DNA of 34,325 nt. It comes from Xenococcaceae cyanobacterium MO_234.B1. GTDB lineage: Bacteria > Cyanobacteriota > Cyanobacteriia > Cyanobacteriales > Xenococcaceae. The notes beneath the pieces were generated by a model, which was not told the origin of the DNA, made no database searches, and saw only the letters and a list, made by a program, of their open reading frames with translations. The position numbers and the translations under genes were made by a program. Below, in pieces: positions 8,985-16,067 of the stretch. Position 1 is the stretch's first letter; every line of letters begins with the position of its first letter. The stretch covers positions 1 to 34,325 of the forward strand of contig JASJEK010000075.1 of assembly GCA_030064915.1 (NCBI GenBank), read 5' to 3'.

Positions 8985-9530
8985 TTACACAAAAGATGGA
9001 ACTAAATCGCCTATTAGTTCTTCTGTTAAATCTTCTAAGACTATTTCGTTTTCAAATTGCTCTTCCAGAAGTAAACTAGCTTGAGCGTAATATTCTGTAG
9101 GAGAGTGAGTGATTGGGACTACTTTAGGATTAGCTAAAAACTCTACTAAATCTTGGGGAGAGTTAGCAATAGATACTCCCTGTTTAGCTAACTCTTCTGC
9201 TAATTCCATTTGGTGATCATCTACGTGTTCTTGATATTTACCACTACGGGGGACAAGAACAAAAGGTTTTTTAATATTGGCTAATAGATCGATAGTTCCT
9301 TCTCCACAGTGAGCAATTATTAAACGAGCTTGAGTTACAAGATTTTTAAACTCTTCTGAAGGTAAAATTGAACAATTCTTCGCTCCTTGAGGAGTAATAG
9401 TACAAGAACCATATTGAATAATGATTTCTTCTTGATTTGGCTGAATTAAGTTTTGGTGGATGAGATTATCTATCCATTCCATAAGGCGGTTAAAAGGAAA
9501 TTTTTCAGTGCCAACTGTAACTAAAATCAT
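8985..9530 (-). CDS. Alg13/PssE-like glycosyltransferase subunit (GT28 C-terminal fold)
   Basis: About 181 residues from the ATG at 9530 (MILVTVGTEKFPFNRL); a TTG at 9539 would add three residues. The fold is the C-terminal half of family 28 glycosyltransferases. VTVGT opens the domain, IIIQYGS is the next strand, IIAHCGEGTIDLL is the donor-binding loop, and KPFVLVPRSGKYQEHVDDHQ is the classical P-R-x(3)-EHvDdHQ segment. Proteins of this size work as the catalytic partner of an Alg14/PssD membrane subunit, adding the second sugar to a lipid-linked repeat. The matching Alg14 gene is present only as a truncated remnant at 10317-10585, with a response regulator between the two. This enzyme may have lost its partner, or may use one elsewhere. 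Confidence 0.85.
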   Translation of the reverse strand: MILVTVGTEKFPFNRLMEWIDNLIHQNLIQPNQEEIIIQYGSCTITPQGAKNCSILPSEEFKNLVTQARLIIAHCGEGTIDLLANIKKPFVLVPRSGKYQEHVDDHQMELAEELAKQGVSIANSPQDLVEFLANPKVVPITHSPTEYYAQASLLLEEQFENEIVLEDLTEELIGDLVPSFV

Positions 9531-9571
9531 AATTGCCAATCTCGTGTTTGTCGTTGTCTAGCATTTCTTGC

Positions 9572-9659
9572 TTATTTTTAGTATCTCAATTCCTTATTTG
9601 CGATCGCGTATCTTTATTTGTTTAAGTTTCTGCAATTATGTATATTTTTTGTATAAGTT
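9572..9659 (+). repeat. Dispersed intergenic repeat, copy 2
   Basis: Aligns with 10586-10662 from TTATTtTTAGTaTCTCAA through CCTTATTTGcGATCGCGTAT to a right end TTTTTGTATAAgTT. It lies upstream of the Alg13-like gene in the opposite reading direction, and 3' of the response regulator at 9743. Confidence 0.6.
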
Positions 9660-9670
9660 CTTCCATCAAT

Positions 9671-9699
9671 AAAAAAACTCCCCTGAACACTCAAGGGAG
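9671..9699 (-). terminator. Rho-independent terminator of the response regulator gene
   Basis: The stem CTCCCCTGA (9678-9686) pairs with TCAAGGGAG (9691-9699), nine positions with one mismatch, around an ACAC loop. On the minus strand it is followed by seven T (complement of 9671-9677). It lies 44 bases after the stop codon at 9743. Confidence 0.8.
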
Positions 9700-9742
9700 A
9701 AAAGGGAGAAAACAACAGAAATTGATGGTTAGCTATGGATTA

Positions 9743-10276
9743 TCATAAACCTGACAAACTTAAGGTAATCATTCTTCGGGGTTCTTTTTGGTTATAACGT
9801 TTTAAACTTTGATGAACATTAGCATCTATAGCTTGTCTTAAGTGATTAAGTTCGCCAGATTGTTGCTTGAGTTGATTATGCTTTTGTTGATTTTGCAGTA
9901 ATCGTTGAATGGTGCGAGTGAGATTATCCCAATTGATGGGTTTGAGGACATATTCGGTAATACCAACATCAAAGCTGCGATAAACAGAATCTTTGTCGTC
10001 TAGAACAGTCATCATCAGAATCGGTGGGGATTGGTAACCCAAGATTTTTTTCAATTTTGCACAGCAACTAAAACCATCCATACCAGGCATTACTGCATCC
10101 ATTAATATTAGGTCTGGTGTTTGCTGTTGACAAATATTTAAACTAGCTTCTCCACTGTCTGCTTCAATAACTTCGTATCCTCTAATTTCTAGAACCGTTT
10201 TAACAGTAATGCGGATACTAGTATCGTCGTCAACAAGTAAGATGGTTGGCAGTGTGTTAGAAGTATTAGTATTCAT
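9743..10276 (-). CDS. Stand-alone response regulator, paralogue of 3892-4395
   Basis: A 177-residue CheY-like receiver. Conserved positions are LLVDDD (14-18), phosphoacceptor Asp60 (LILMDAVMPGMDGFSCC), Thr of MMTVLDD, and Lys of VLKPINW. A Gln/His-rich coiled-coil tail (QNQQKHNQLKQQSGEL) follows and there is no DNA-binding domain. It shares the DAVMP-x-x-DGF-x-CC and ML/MTVLDD signatures with the receiver beside the FHA kinase, so the two probably descend from one duplication. It ends in its own terminator and separates the Alg14 remnant from the Alg13-like gene, suggesting it was inserted into the polysaccharide locus. No cognate kinase is adjacent; the FHA hybrid kinase is a candidate. Confidence 0.87.
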   Translation of the reverse strand: MNTNTSNTLPTILLVDDDTSIRITVKTVLEIRGYEVIEADSGEASLNICQQQTPDLILMDAVMPGMDGFSCCAKLKKILGYQSPPILMMTVLDDKDSVYRSFDVGITEYVLKPINWDNLTRTIQRLLQNQQKHNQLKQQSGELNHLRQAIDANVHQSLKRYNQKEPRRMITLSLSGL

Positions 10277-10316
10277 GATAGTTATGGTTGATAAAAATAG
10301 ATCACAAGCTTGAAAT

Positions 10317-10585
10317 CTAGAGACGAATTAATTTTGCTTGAGGATATTTAACTTGTAATTGCTTCCATTGCACATAAAGCGCATCGAGAAAAGGAAGAAC
10401 TAGACGAGCAGATAAACTTAATTCCTTAACCCGGGTAAAAGATTCAATAAAAGCTGTTTTAATACCTTTGAGTTTGGCCAAGATGAGAAAAGGAACTGCA
10501 ACTCCAGCACCTGTAGAAAGAACTAAATCAGGAGATTCCTGATTAATTACGTACCAAGCCAGGCCCAGATTGCGGATTAAATTGG
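10317..10585 (-). pseudogene. Alg14/PssD-like membrane subunit, C-terminal remnant
   Basis: The minus strand reads NLIRNLGLAWYVINQESPDL, then VLSTGAGVAVPFLILAKLKG, then AFIESFTRVKELSLSARLVL and YVQWKQLQVKYPQAKLIRL, ending at TAG (10317-10319). STGAG-x-AVP, the IESfTRV motif and the YVQW..l..kYP C-terminus are diagnostic of Alg14/PssD, which anchors the Alg13/PssE catalytic subunit to the membrane. The N-terminal ~70 residues (including the CSSGGH-type loop) are missing. The open frame ends at a TAA inside the dispersed repeat at 10586-10662 and has no start codon. It is a 5'-truncated pseudogene, cut exactly where the repeat begins. Confidence 0.82.
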
Positions 10586-10662
10586 TTATTCTTAGTGTCT
10601 CAAGCCCTTATTTGTGATCGCGTATGTGTATCTGTCTGACTTAAATTGATTTTGTATAACTT
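10586..10662 (+). repeat. Dispersed intergenic repeat, copy 3
   Basis: The closest match to copy 2: TTATTcTTAGTgTCTCAAgCCCTTATTTGtGATCGCGTAT is shared in segments, then GTCTGA and TTTTGTATAACTTT. It abuts the broken 5' end of the Alg14 remnant and lies about 100 bases upstream of the Wza-like start at 10762, so it may also supply that gene's promoter. Confidence 0.6.
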
Positions 10663-10761
10663 TATCTATGTATCTATCAGTTCTGATTAGTTGTATTTTC
10701 TGATGTCAAATAAGACTCCGCAAAATTACGATGAGGTGGAATTAAACACTGATGACGTTAT

Positions 10762-11525
10762 ATGTTCAACCCCAGGAAAACTGCAAGCAAGTTTAGTCCC
10801 GGTCTGGGTATTTTAGGAACAATCCTGATGTCCTCAACAACGATTTCATCTGCTTCAGCATTACCCTTATCTCCAGGCGATCGCCTTTCGGTTTCGATTC
10901 CCAATGAAAAATATTTTGCTCGCACCTATGAAGTGAATCAAAATGGAGAACTCGAAATCCCCTTATTAGGAGAAGTGACCGTTGCAGGATTAGAGCCTAT
11001 CGAAGTAGATTTAAAAGCAGAACAAGAAGGGTTATTGGGGCAAATGGCAACCCTTAAAGCCCAAATAAGTCGCTTAGAAAACGAATTAACGATTCTGGCT
11101 CAAAAAGAAGTAGTACTAGATACTCTAGATCGGGATTTGCAGATTGCTCAAGCTGTTTTTGCTTCTACCCTCACAAAAATCGATCTTAGCAAAGGAGACC
11201 CTTTCGCTGATACTGTTGGCGAAAGTAATATTGGATGAAACTAATAGTACTACAATAACGAGAAATCTTTACTTGGGCGATAAGTAATACTCGATGTAAG
11301 ATGCTTTGTAGCACATTCGCCAACAGTATCTTCGCTTCTTTCCCGATGATACAGGTTATCGAAGAACCAGGTCTTCCCACTGAACCTAGCGCACCAAAAC
11401 CTAAATTAGTCATGGCAGGAACAGTTATTGGCTGTTTGTTAGTAAGTATGGGATTAACTATTCTCTGGTGGCGTGAACCTTTAGTTAAACTCAGCAAAAA
11501 AATTATGTTAAAAATCATCGAATAA
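10762..11525 (+). pseudogene. Wza-GumC deletion fusion, interrupted by a MITE
   Basis: Residues 1-85 are the N-terminus of a Wza-type outer-membrane polysaccharide export protein. They comprise a signal peptide ending SSASA, then LSPGDRLSVSIPNEKYFART and LEIPLLGEVTVAGLEPIEVD. The frame then becomes the coiled coil of a GumC/Wzz-type chain-length protein (LLGQMATLKAQISRLENELT, then LDRDLQIAQAVFASTLTKID). A 122-bp MITE (11209-11330) stops the frame at 11236. The same protein resumes at 11337 with SFPMIQVIEEPGLPTEPSAP and a transmembrane helix ending LTILWWR. Removing the MITE and one copy of its 6-base target restores an exact in-frame join (DPFA-SFPM) of about 211 residues. Two successive events are therefore visible: deletion fusion, then insertion. 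Neither parent protein is functional here. Confidence 0.82.
11209..11330. mobile_element. 122-bp MITE with ends of the 30721 transposon
   Basis: Perfect 15-bp terminal inverted repeats GATACTGTTGGCGAA / TTCGCCAACAGTATC bound a non-coding interior. Both flanks carry TTCGCT (11203-11208 and 11331-11336), a 6-base target duplication. The terminal 15 bases, and at the left end also AGTAAT, are identical to the inverted repeats of the transposon at 30721-33152. It is therefore a non-autonomous derivative, or shares its transposase. Confidence 0.85.
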
Positions 11526-11612
11526 GGCTGTTAACACTTAACACTTTGTTGAGTAAGAAATAATGAAATCGGGAATACTATGACTGTTGCTAATTGTGGG
11601 ATCCCCTAATTA

Positions 11613-11879
11613 ATGACCGAAACGAAGCAAAAGCCCAACAAAATTCAACCAGAAAACTTCCCTGAAAGAGTCGTTTGGTACACTATGATATGGACTTATA
11701 TTTGGTTTTTATTAGGTGCTACTTATATAGTTGGCTCAGTAATCGGCTGGATTTTATTTTTTTATCTGGTACTTAAGTTGTGGTTTCAAGATGAAAATAC
11801 ACCTCCAGAAGAAAGGATAGTTATCCCTTGGATTACTTGGGTGTGGTTAAAAGGAAAAATTAAAAATCAAAAGTATTAA
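11613..11879 (+). pseudogene. Small membrane protein, probably the N-terminus of a polysaccharide polymerase
   Basis: An 88-residue frame with two hydrophobic helices. The first is around WYTMIWTYIWFLLGATYIVG and the second around SVIGWILFFYLVLKLW. They are followed by the charged QDENTPPEERIVIPWITWVW and a frayed end KGKIKNQKY. The motif ..P.ERVVWYt...TYi.yLLGAlYivap..aWiLf.yL..kLW...e.tPPEeri.IPW..WvW is one I associate with the start of cyanobacterial O-antigen polymerase/ligase-like proteins, which continue for 300 or more residues. Here the frame stops straight after, at the convergent sugar transferase gene. It is probably a truncated Wzy-type gene, consistent with the decay of this island, but it could be a genuine small membrane protein. 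Confidence 0.5.
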
Positions 11880-11887
11880 TTGTAATC

Positions 11888-12874
11888 TTAACAAGCTCCA
11901 CTTTTTTTACTAAAAATTACTCCGATAGTTTTAATAATTAATTTCAAATCATAAAGCACAGTCCATTTTTGTTGATATTGCAAGTCCAGGCGCATTACTT
12001 CGTTGAAATCAGTGATTTGTGAACGCCCGTTAACTTGCCATTCGCCAGTCAAACCGGGTTTAACATTTAGACGTTGATGGTAATTCACTTCGTAGTTTTC
12101 TACTTCTTTAACGGTAGGAGGACGAGTGCCAACTAAACTCATTTCTCCTTTGAGAACGTTCCAGAATTGGGGAAATTCATCCAAGCTCGTTTTTCTCAGA
12201 AACTTACCGACTCTGGTAATGCGAGGATCGTTTTCGTTTTTAAATAAAGGTCCCTGGACTTGATTTTCTACTTGATGCTTTAATTGCTCCGCATTGACTA
12301 CCATTGAGCGAAATTTCCAAATCCGAAATTTTCTACCCATGTGTCCGCAGCGAATTTGGCTAAAGAAAATTGGACCTGGATTATCGAGCTTAATAGCAAT
12401 GGCGATCGGCACAAACAAAATCGCCGTAATTCCCAAACCAACTATAGCACCGCAAATATCTAACAAACGCTTGCTTTTAGAAAGTACAGCAGGATGAATA
12501 TTAGTTTGTTGGTTGCTGTCATCTGTAATAATAGCATCCGTGCCATCTTCACTAGAAAAAACTTGTTCTAATCCTGCTAAAGACAAAATCATTTTCACCT
12601 GAGGAGAAAAACTCCAAAAAGTCAAGTCAAATTTTGTGTTTTTAGCCAACTGTACAATTTGGCATAAACCAACTAAACCGCTACTATCCATAAAGGTAGT
12701 TTGCCCAAAATCAAGGATTATTTTTTTGACAGCAAGACTATTTTGACAAAATTGCTGAAATAGTTTGTTAAAAGCATTTGCCTCAACAGAAGTGAACTTC
12801 GATGGCATCTGAATTAAACAAGCTTGATTTAAATTAGTTAATAAAAAATTGTAAGTTAGAATTGTGCTATTCAT
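11888..12874 (-). CDS. STAS domain fused to a bacterial sugar transferase (initiating phosphoglycosyltransferase)
   Basis: A 328-residue protein with two modules. Residues ~8-115 form a STAS (anti-sigma antagonist-like) domain with KIILDFGQTTFMDSSGLVGL; Ser64/Ser65 sit where SpoIIAA-type proteins are phosphorylated. Residues ~130-328 form a monotopic phosphoglycosyltransferase of the WcaJ/WbaP class. They comprise KRLLDICGAIVGL with one membrane segment (about 136-160), NPGPIFFSQIRCG, KFRSM, DPRITRVGKFLRKTSLDEFP with the catalytic Asp-Glu pair, SLVGTRPP, and PGLTGEWQVNGRS. It would move a sugar-1-phosphate onto undecaprenyl phosphate, the first step of repeat-unit assembly. The STAS half could make that step respond to a partner-switching kinase. 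It is the best-preserved polysaccharide gene here and is convergent with 11613-11879. Confidence 0.88.
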   Translation of the reverse strand: MNSTILTYNFLLTNLNQACLIQMPSKFTSVEANAFNKLFQQFCQNSLAVKKIILDFGQTTFMDSSGLVGLCQIVQLAKNTKFDLTFWSFSPQVKMILSLAGLEQVFSSEDGTDAIITDDSNQQTNIHPAVLSKSKRLLDICGAIVGLGITAILFVPIAIAIKLDNPGPIFFSQIRCGHMGRKFRIWKFRSMVVNAEQLKHQVENQVQGPLFKNENDPRITRVGKFLRKTSLDEFPQFWNVLKGEMSLVGTRPPTVKEVENYEVNYHQRLNVKPGLTGEWQVNGRSQITDFNEVMRLDLQYQQKWTVLYDLKLIIKTIGVIFSKKSGAC

Positions 12875-12957
12875 AATTGTCTCAGTCCCTGAATAATTTT
12901 GTTTAGAAATAGCTAGTTAAAAAATGTTTTAATTTAACTTGATAAAAGCAATATTTT

Positions 12958-13152
12958 TTAAGTATATGCTGGAATTAAATCTTCTAAAACTGAATCATTT
13001 TCAAATTGTTGTTCTAGCATTAAACTAGCTTGAGCGTAATAATCTGTTGGTGTTACTGGAATCTCAGCTACAGTTGGCTCTGCTAAAAAACGAACTAAAT
13101 CTCCAGGACAGTTGGCAACGGAAATTCCTTGTTTTACTAGCTGCTGTGCCAA
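12958..13152 (-). pseudogene. Second Alg13/PssE-like gene, C-terminal remnant
   Basis: The minus strand reads LAQQLVKQGISVANCPGDLV, then RFLAEPTVAEIPVTPTDYYA and QASLMLEQQFENDSVLEDL. It lines up residue by residue with the C-terminus of the intact Alg13-like protein at 8985-9530 (LAEELAKQGVSIANSPQDLV and onward). Everything upstream of LAQQ, including the donor-binding loop, is missing. The frame continues to 13311 only through unrelated sequence. It is a paralogous remnant on the far side of the sugar transferase gene and shows that the Alg13 region was once duplicated. Confidence 0.8.
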
Positions 13153-13463
13153 GCTCTTGTGAAGCAAGAGAACTAAATGCCATATCTGTGGCGAAAACTT
13201 CGTGACACTAACCGATTTCAGGCTATTATTCTTAATTCTATCTCCCCCAGAGTCCGAAAAGAGCGCTAAGTAAATATTCGGAACGGGTTTGATGATAAAT
13301 AGAGTAAACATTTACTTAAAATTAATTATTTTGGGATATTTCTTGATGCCAAATTAACCCAATTTATAACTCATTAGATTAAATTAAAAGCTGTTTGTAA
13401 AGAAATATTAAGCTTTCGGCTCTCCCTTATCTAGAACACTAATTCAGTAATCACACAAACTCT

Positions 13464-14642
13464 ATGAACTTTACTTACCCACTTCTCAATTTATTAGTCA
13501 ATTTTGAACAAAATAACTTGACAGGAAAAGCTTTAGTTAAGTCTGACAAAAATACTCAATGGCAATTATATTTTTGGTTTGGTAGATTAATTTGGGTCAA
13601 TGGAGGGGAGCATCCTCATCGTTCTTGGCTCAGGTATTTGGTTAAATTTTGTCCAGAAGTTAATTGTGAAGAACTTTTGTATGGCTCCCAAAATTACTAC
13701 GAATGTAGTCAATACAAAATTATATACTTATTATCTAAAAAACAACTCATTGGTCAAGATTGCCTCAAATCAATTATAGAAAATAGAATCCAAGAAAATT
13801 TTTTTGATATTTTACAAGAAGCTCAAAAATACGATGTAAAATACATAACCGAGCCAGACAGCCCTCGTAATATATTAAATTGTGGATTTAAACCTGACTT
13901 GGCGATTATTGACTCCCAAGAAATGTTCCACACTAGTCACAAATATAGTTCCTTATTTGAGCAATACGGTTTCAAGAATATTTCCTTAAATTGTGCTCCC
14001 AAAGTCTTAGATATTAACCAACTACAAGCCAAAATTGACTTAAATACTTATGGAAACTTAATTCATCTCTTCAATGGTCAATTGACCTGGCGCGATTTAA
14101 GTTTGAAACTTAATAAACATGTTATCAAACTTATCCGTTCTTTAGCTCCTTATTGTAATCAAGAAATACTAGAATTCAGAGAAATACCAGATTTAGCTAG
14201 TAACTTTACTGCCCAACAATATATTTCTCAGTTTTTAAAAGGTGCCACATCAGAGGGACAATTCACTGTGACTTGCATTGATGATAACAACCAAGTGCAT
14301 CAGATGATGAACCAAATTGTTACTCACGCTGGTGGGAGATTGGTCGGAATTAAAGATGAATTTGAAGTACTTCCCCGTCTAATGGAACATACTCCTGATG
14401 TAATTTTTCTCAAGATGGCAATGCCTATCGTCAACGGTTATGAACTCTGCGCTCAAATCAAACGAGTCCCTAAACTTAATCAAATCCCGATTATTATGCT
14501 ATTTGAGAATAATTACCTAACTGAGCGCATGAGAGCCAAATTAGTAGGTGCTTCTGGTTTTATGACCCAACCCTTTGACCAACAGCAAATAACCAAAATT
14601 CTCGAAAAATTTGCTTATTTTGGCAACCAACCTGCTCGATGA
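13464..14642 (+). CDS. PatA-type response regulator with a phosphorylation-dead receiver
   Basis: A 392-residue PatA/PixG-like protein. Residues ~1-240 are the PATAN (DUF4388-like) region, with LTGKALVKS, a WQLYFWFGRLIWVNGG strand pair and HPHRSWLRYL, as in the paralogue at 26136-27359. Residues ~266-385 are a receiver. The acidic pair survives (CIDDN, Asp273-274). The phosphoacceptor is Lys317 (VIFLKMAMPIVNGYE against VIFLDIGMP-type in the paralogue), the conserved Thr is Phe347 and the conserved Lys is Gln369 (FMTQPF). All three switch residues are therefore gone while the fold and reading frame are kept. It has no chemotaxis genes beside it. It may act as a phosphorylation-independent or dominant partner of the canonical PatA protein (inference). 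The last codons touch an IS remnant, so the true C-terminus may be slightly altered. Confidence 0.87.
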   Translation: MNFTYPLLNLLVNFEQNNLTGKALVKSDKNTQWQLYFWFGRLIWVNGGEHPHRSWLRYLVKFCPEVNCEELLYGSQNYYECSQYKIIYLLSKKQLIGQDCLKSIIENRIQENFFDILQEAQKYDVKYITEPDSPRNILNCGFKPDLAIIDSQEMFHTSHKYSSLFEQYGFKNISLNCAPKVLDINQLQAKIDLNTYGNLIHLFNGQLTWRDLSLKLNKHVIKLIRSLAPYCNQEILEFREIPDLASNFTAQQYISQFLKGATSEGQFTVTCIDDNNQVHQMMNQIVTHAGGRLVGIKDEFEVLPRLMEHTPDVIFLKMAMPIVNGYELCAQIKRVPKLNQIPIIMLFENNYLTERMRAKLVGASGFMTQPFDQQQITKILEKFAYFGNQPAR

Positions 14643-14716
14643 TGAGCTGTGGTCGAATGATACGATTCTACAAGAATACAAAAATCAGCCGTTTTGTGAA
14701 CGAGGCTTTCGATTCC
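14641..14716 (+). pseudogene. IS1634-like transposase, short internal fragment
   Basis: The plus strand reads LWSNDTILQEYKNQPFCERG then FRFLS. This resembles the conserved ..eELL..YK.Q..VE.GFRFLkdP segment of IS1634/DUF4277 transposases. It is cut at 14717, exactly where the TGTCAC end of the next element starts. The N-terminal end of a similar element lies at 28015-28277. Confidence 0.55.
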
Positions 14717-14878
14717 TGTCACTTGAACTATAAAATGGGACTAACGGGACTTTGACAAAAAATGAGACAGTTTAGGGGCTAAAAGTCAATAAATTCGTCA
14801 AGTAAATTTTTGAGAGGGAAAAATTTTTGAACCATAAAATGGGACTAAGTAAAAAATTGAAGCATAAAGTGAGACTAA
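14717..14878 (+). mobile_element. Probable end of a Tn7-like transposon with four 22-bp repeats
   Basis: The segment begins TGTCACTTG, matching the TGT terminus of Tn7-like elements. It holds repeats of TTGAACyATAAAATGGGACTAA-type sequence at 14723-14744, 14827-14848 and 14857-14878, and a diverged copy at about 14752-14773. Repeats of this size and direct orientation near a TGT terminus are how TnsB-binding sites are arranged. The opposite end was not found in the window. Identification is by architecture only. Confidence 0.5.
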
Positions 14879-15002
14879 ATAATTTAAAATCAGCAGGAGC
14901 GATCGCGCTTTCGAGGCTGCGATCTCGTTCCGAGCCAGCGAAGCTGACCGCTTTAGACACAGTGTTGTTTTATCTTGTAATGAAGGGTGCAGTTAAAAGT
15001 AG

Positions 15003-15260
15003 TTGCCGAGCCAGAAAAGCGATCGCCATTGCCTGAATCCTTACGATGTTATCAAATTAATTTTGTCCACCTGCTTATTACGTCGGCAAGAATTCATTCA
15101 ACAAGCTTGTAATGAAGTTCGACAACTTGCTCCACTACTTTATGCTCAGGGGATTAATCCTACACACAAAAATATCCGTCACTTTATGAGTAAACCCTCA
15201 GCTTTGTGGAAAAAGGAAGTGGTTGAGGCCTTATCTGAAGCTCGACGTTTCCTTGAATAA
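15003..15260 (+). pseudogene. Possible TniQ/TnsD-type protein, C-terminal remnant
   Basis: The plus strand reads FIQQACNEVRQLAPLLYAQG, INPTHKNIRHFMSKPSALWK and KEVVEALSEARRFLE, ending at 15260. The pattern (a helix, then a small basic helix-turn-helix with G-I-N-P-T, then kP..l...eV..aL.eAr..L) is like the C-terminal DNA-binding segment I associate with proteins of cyanobacterial Tn7-like elements. No credible start exists: the TTG at 15003 lies in non-homologous sequence, and homology probably begins near 15040. Its position just inside the TGT-repeat end at 14717 supports the assignment. It may instead be another small DNA-binding protein. Confidence 0.4.
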
Positions 15261-15299
15261 AACGAAACCTAGTCTAGCTCTGGGTTCGGCAACCTTCTG

Positions 15300-15859
15300 C
15301 TTTAAATTCCGGCAATCTTTTCCTTAAAGTCACAGAATTACACATTGATCGGGCTTATCTGACCAGTAGATGGGTTAAAGAACGCGTGGGAGCAACTTCA
15401 GATTTTTTGTAAGGCTTGGTCAGTAAGTAATGGCAAACGATTTCGTAAGACAGATTTTGTTTTAGACTGGGAGAGTGGTTTGATTGGCTGCCCCAATCAG
15501 GTAAAAATTCCGTTTCAGGAAGGGAAAGTTGTTCACTTTCCCCAGCAAGAGTGTAGTGGAAAGTCCGTTGCGGCAGCGTTGTACTACCAGTAAGAGAGGG
15601 CGCACCGTTTCCATTCATCCCGATGAATCTTTATTGCAGGAGCTGCGTGAGCGCCAGTTGACGAGTGCAGGTCGAGCGAAGCTCAGGGAGCGAACGCGAG
15701 TTGAACATACTCTGGCTCATATCGGACTAGGCCACGGAAATCGTGCTCGCTACATTGGTTGGCGCAAGAATTTGTTTGACCTCCGTCGCGATCGCAGTTG
15801 TTCATAATCATGTAATTGCTCGTATAGAAGACTCACTCCGAAAACAACAAACTTCCTAA
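15300..15859 (+). pseudogene. DDE transposase (IS1182/IS5-like), C-terminal half, frameshifted
   Basis: Homology jumps between frames. ELHIDRAYLTSRWVKER is followed by FCKAWSVSNGKRFRKTDFVL, DWESGLIGCPNQVKIPFQEG and VVHFPQQEC. Next come RQRCTTSKRGRTVSIHPDES and RTRVEHTLAHIGLGHGNRAR, and finally VVHNHVIARIEDSLRKQQTS ending at TAA 15857-15859. This is the C-terminal part of a large DDE transposase: the cysteine motif before RCTTS is a zinc-like knot, and the Glu in VEHTLAH is the final catalytic residue. At least three frame changes are needed and the N-terminus is gone. A 92-residue open frame at 15529-15807 is only the best-preserved part. Confidence 0.78.
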
Positions 15860-15962
15860 GGACCTGTTCGGAAATAAGTTCGGCCTTAGTAACCCAACAG
15901 ATAATGGTGGAGACTGAACAATCAACCCAAAAAGGCCGAACTTATTTTTGAACGACTCCTAA
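15857..15962. mobile_element. Short inverted-repeat element (MITE-like)
   Basis: AATAAGTTCGGCCTT (15873-15887) is repeated inverted at 15932-15946. The similarity extends outward imperfectly (TAAGGACCTGTTCGG against TTAGGAGTCGTTCAA), giving ends of about 30 bases around a 44-base interior. It begins at the stop codon of the transposase remnant, so it may be that element's terminus folded back or an independent MITE. Confidence 0.6.
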
Positions 15963-16067
15963 ACATTGTTGTTGTTATTGGCGATCGCCTCTGGGGATTT
16001 TCCATTCATATCAAAGCTTTTTTGTCAACCCTTATTTCTTGACCGATGCCCTAGCCACCAAAATCAA

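Noticed and set aside
13153-13311. The 5' extension of the Alg13 remnant frame
   Set aside because: It does not match Alg13; the opposite strand gives MPYLWRKLRDTNRFQAIIL, which hints at some mobile-element scrap but could not be assigned.
14723-14878. The four 22-bp repeats as a CRISPR array
   Set aside because: Spacings are irregular (about 8, 54 and 8 bases), copies are diverged and no cas genes are present.
15355-15618. An 87-codon minus-strand frame
   Set aside because: It is the antisense shadow of the frameshifted transposase remnant.
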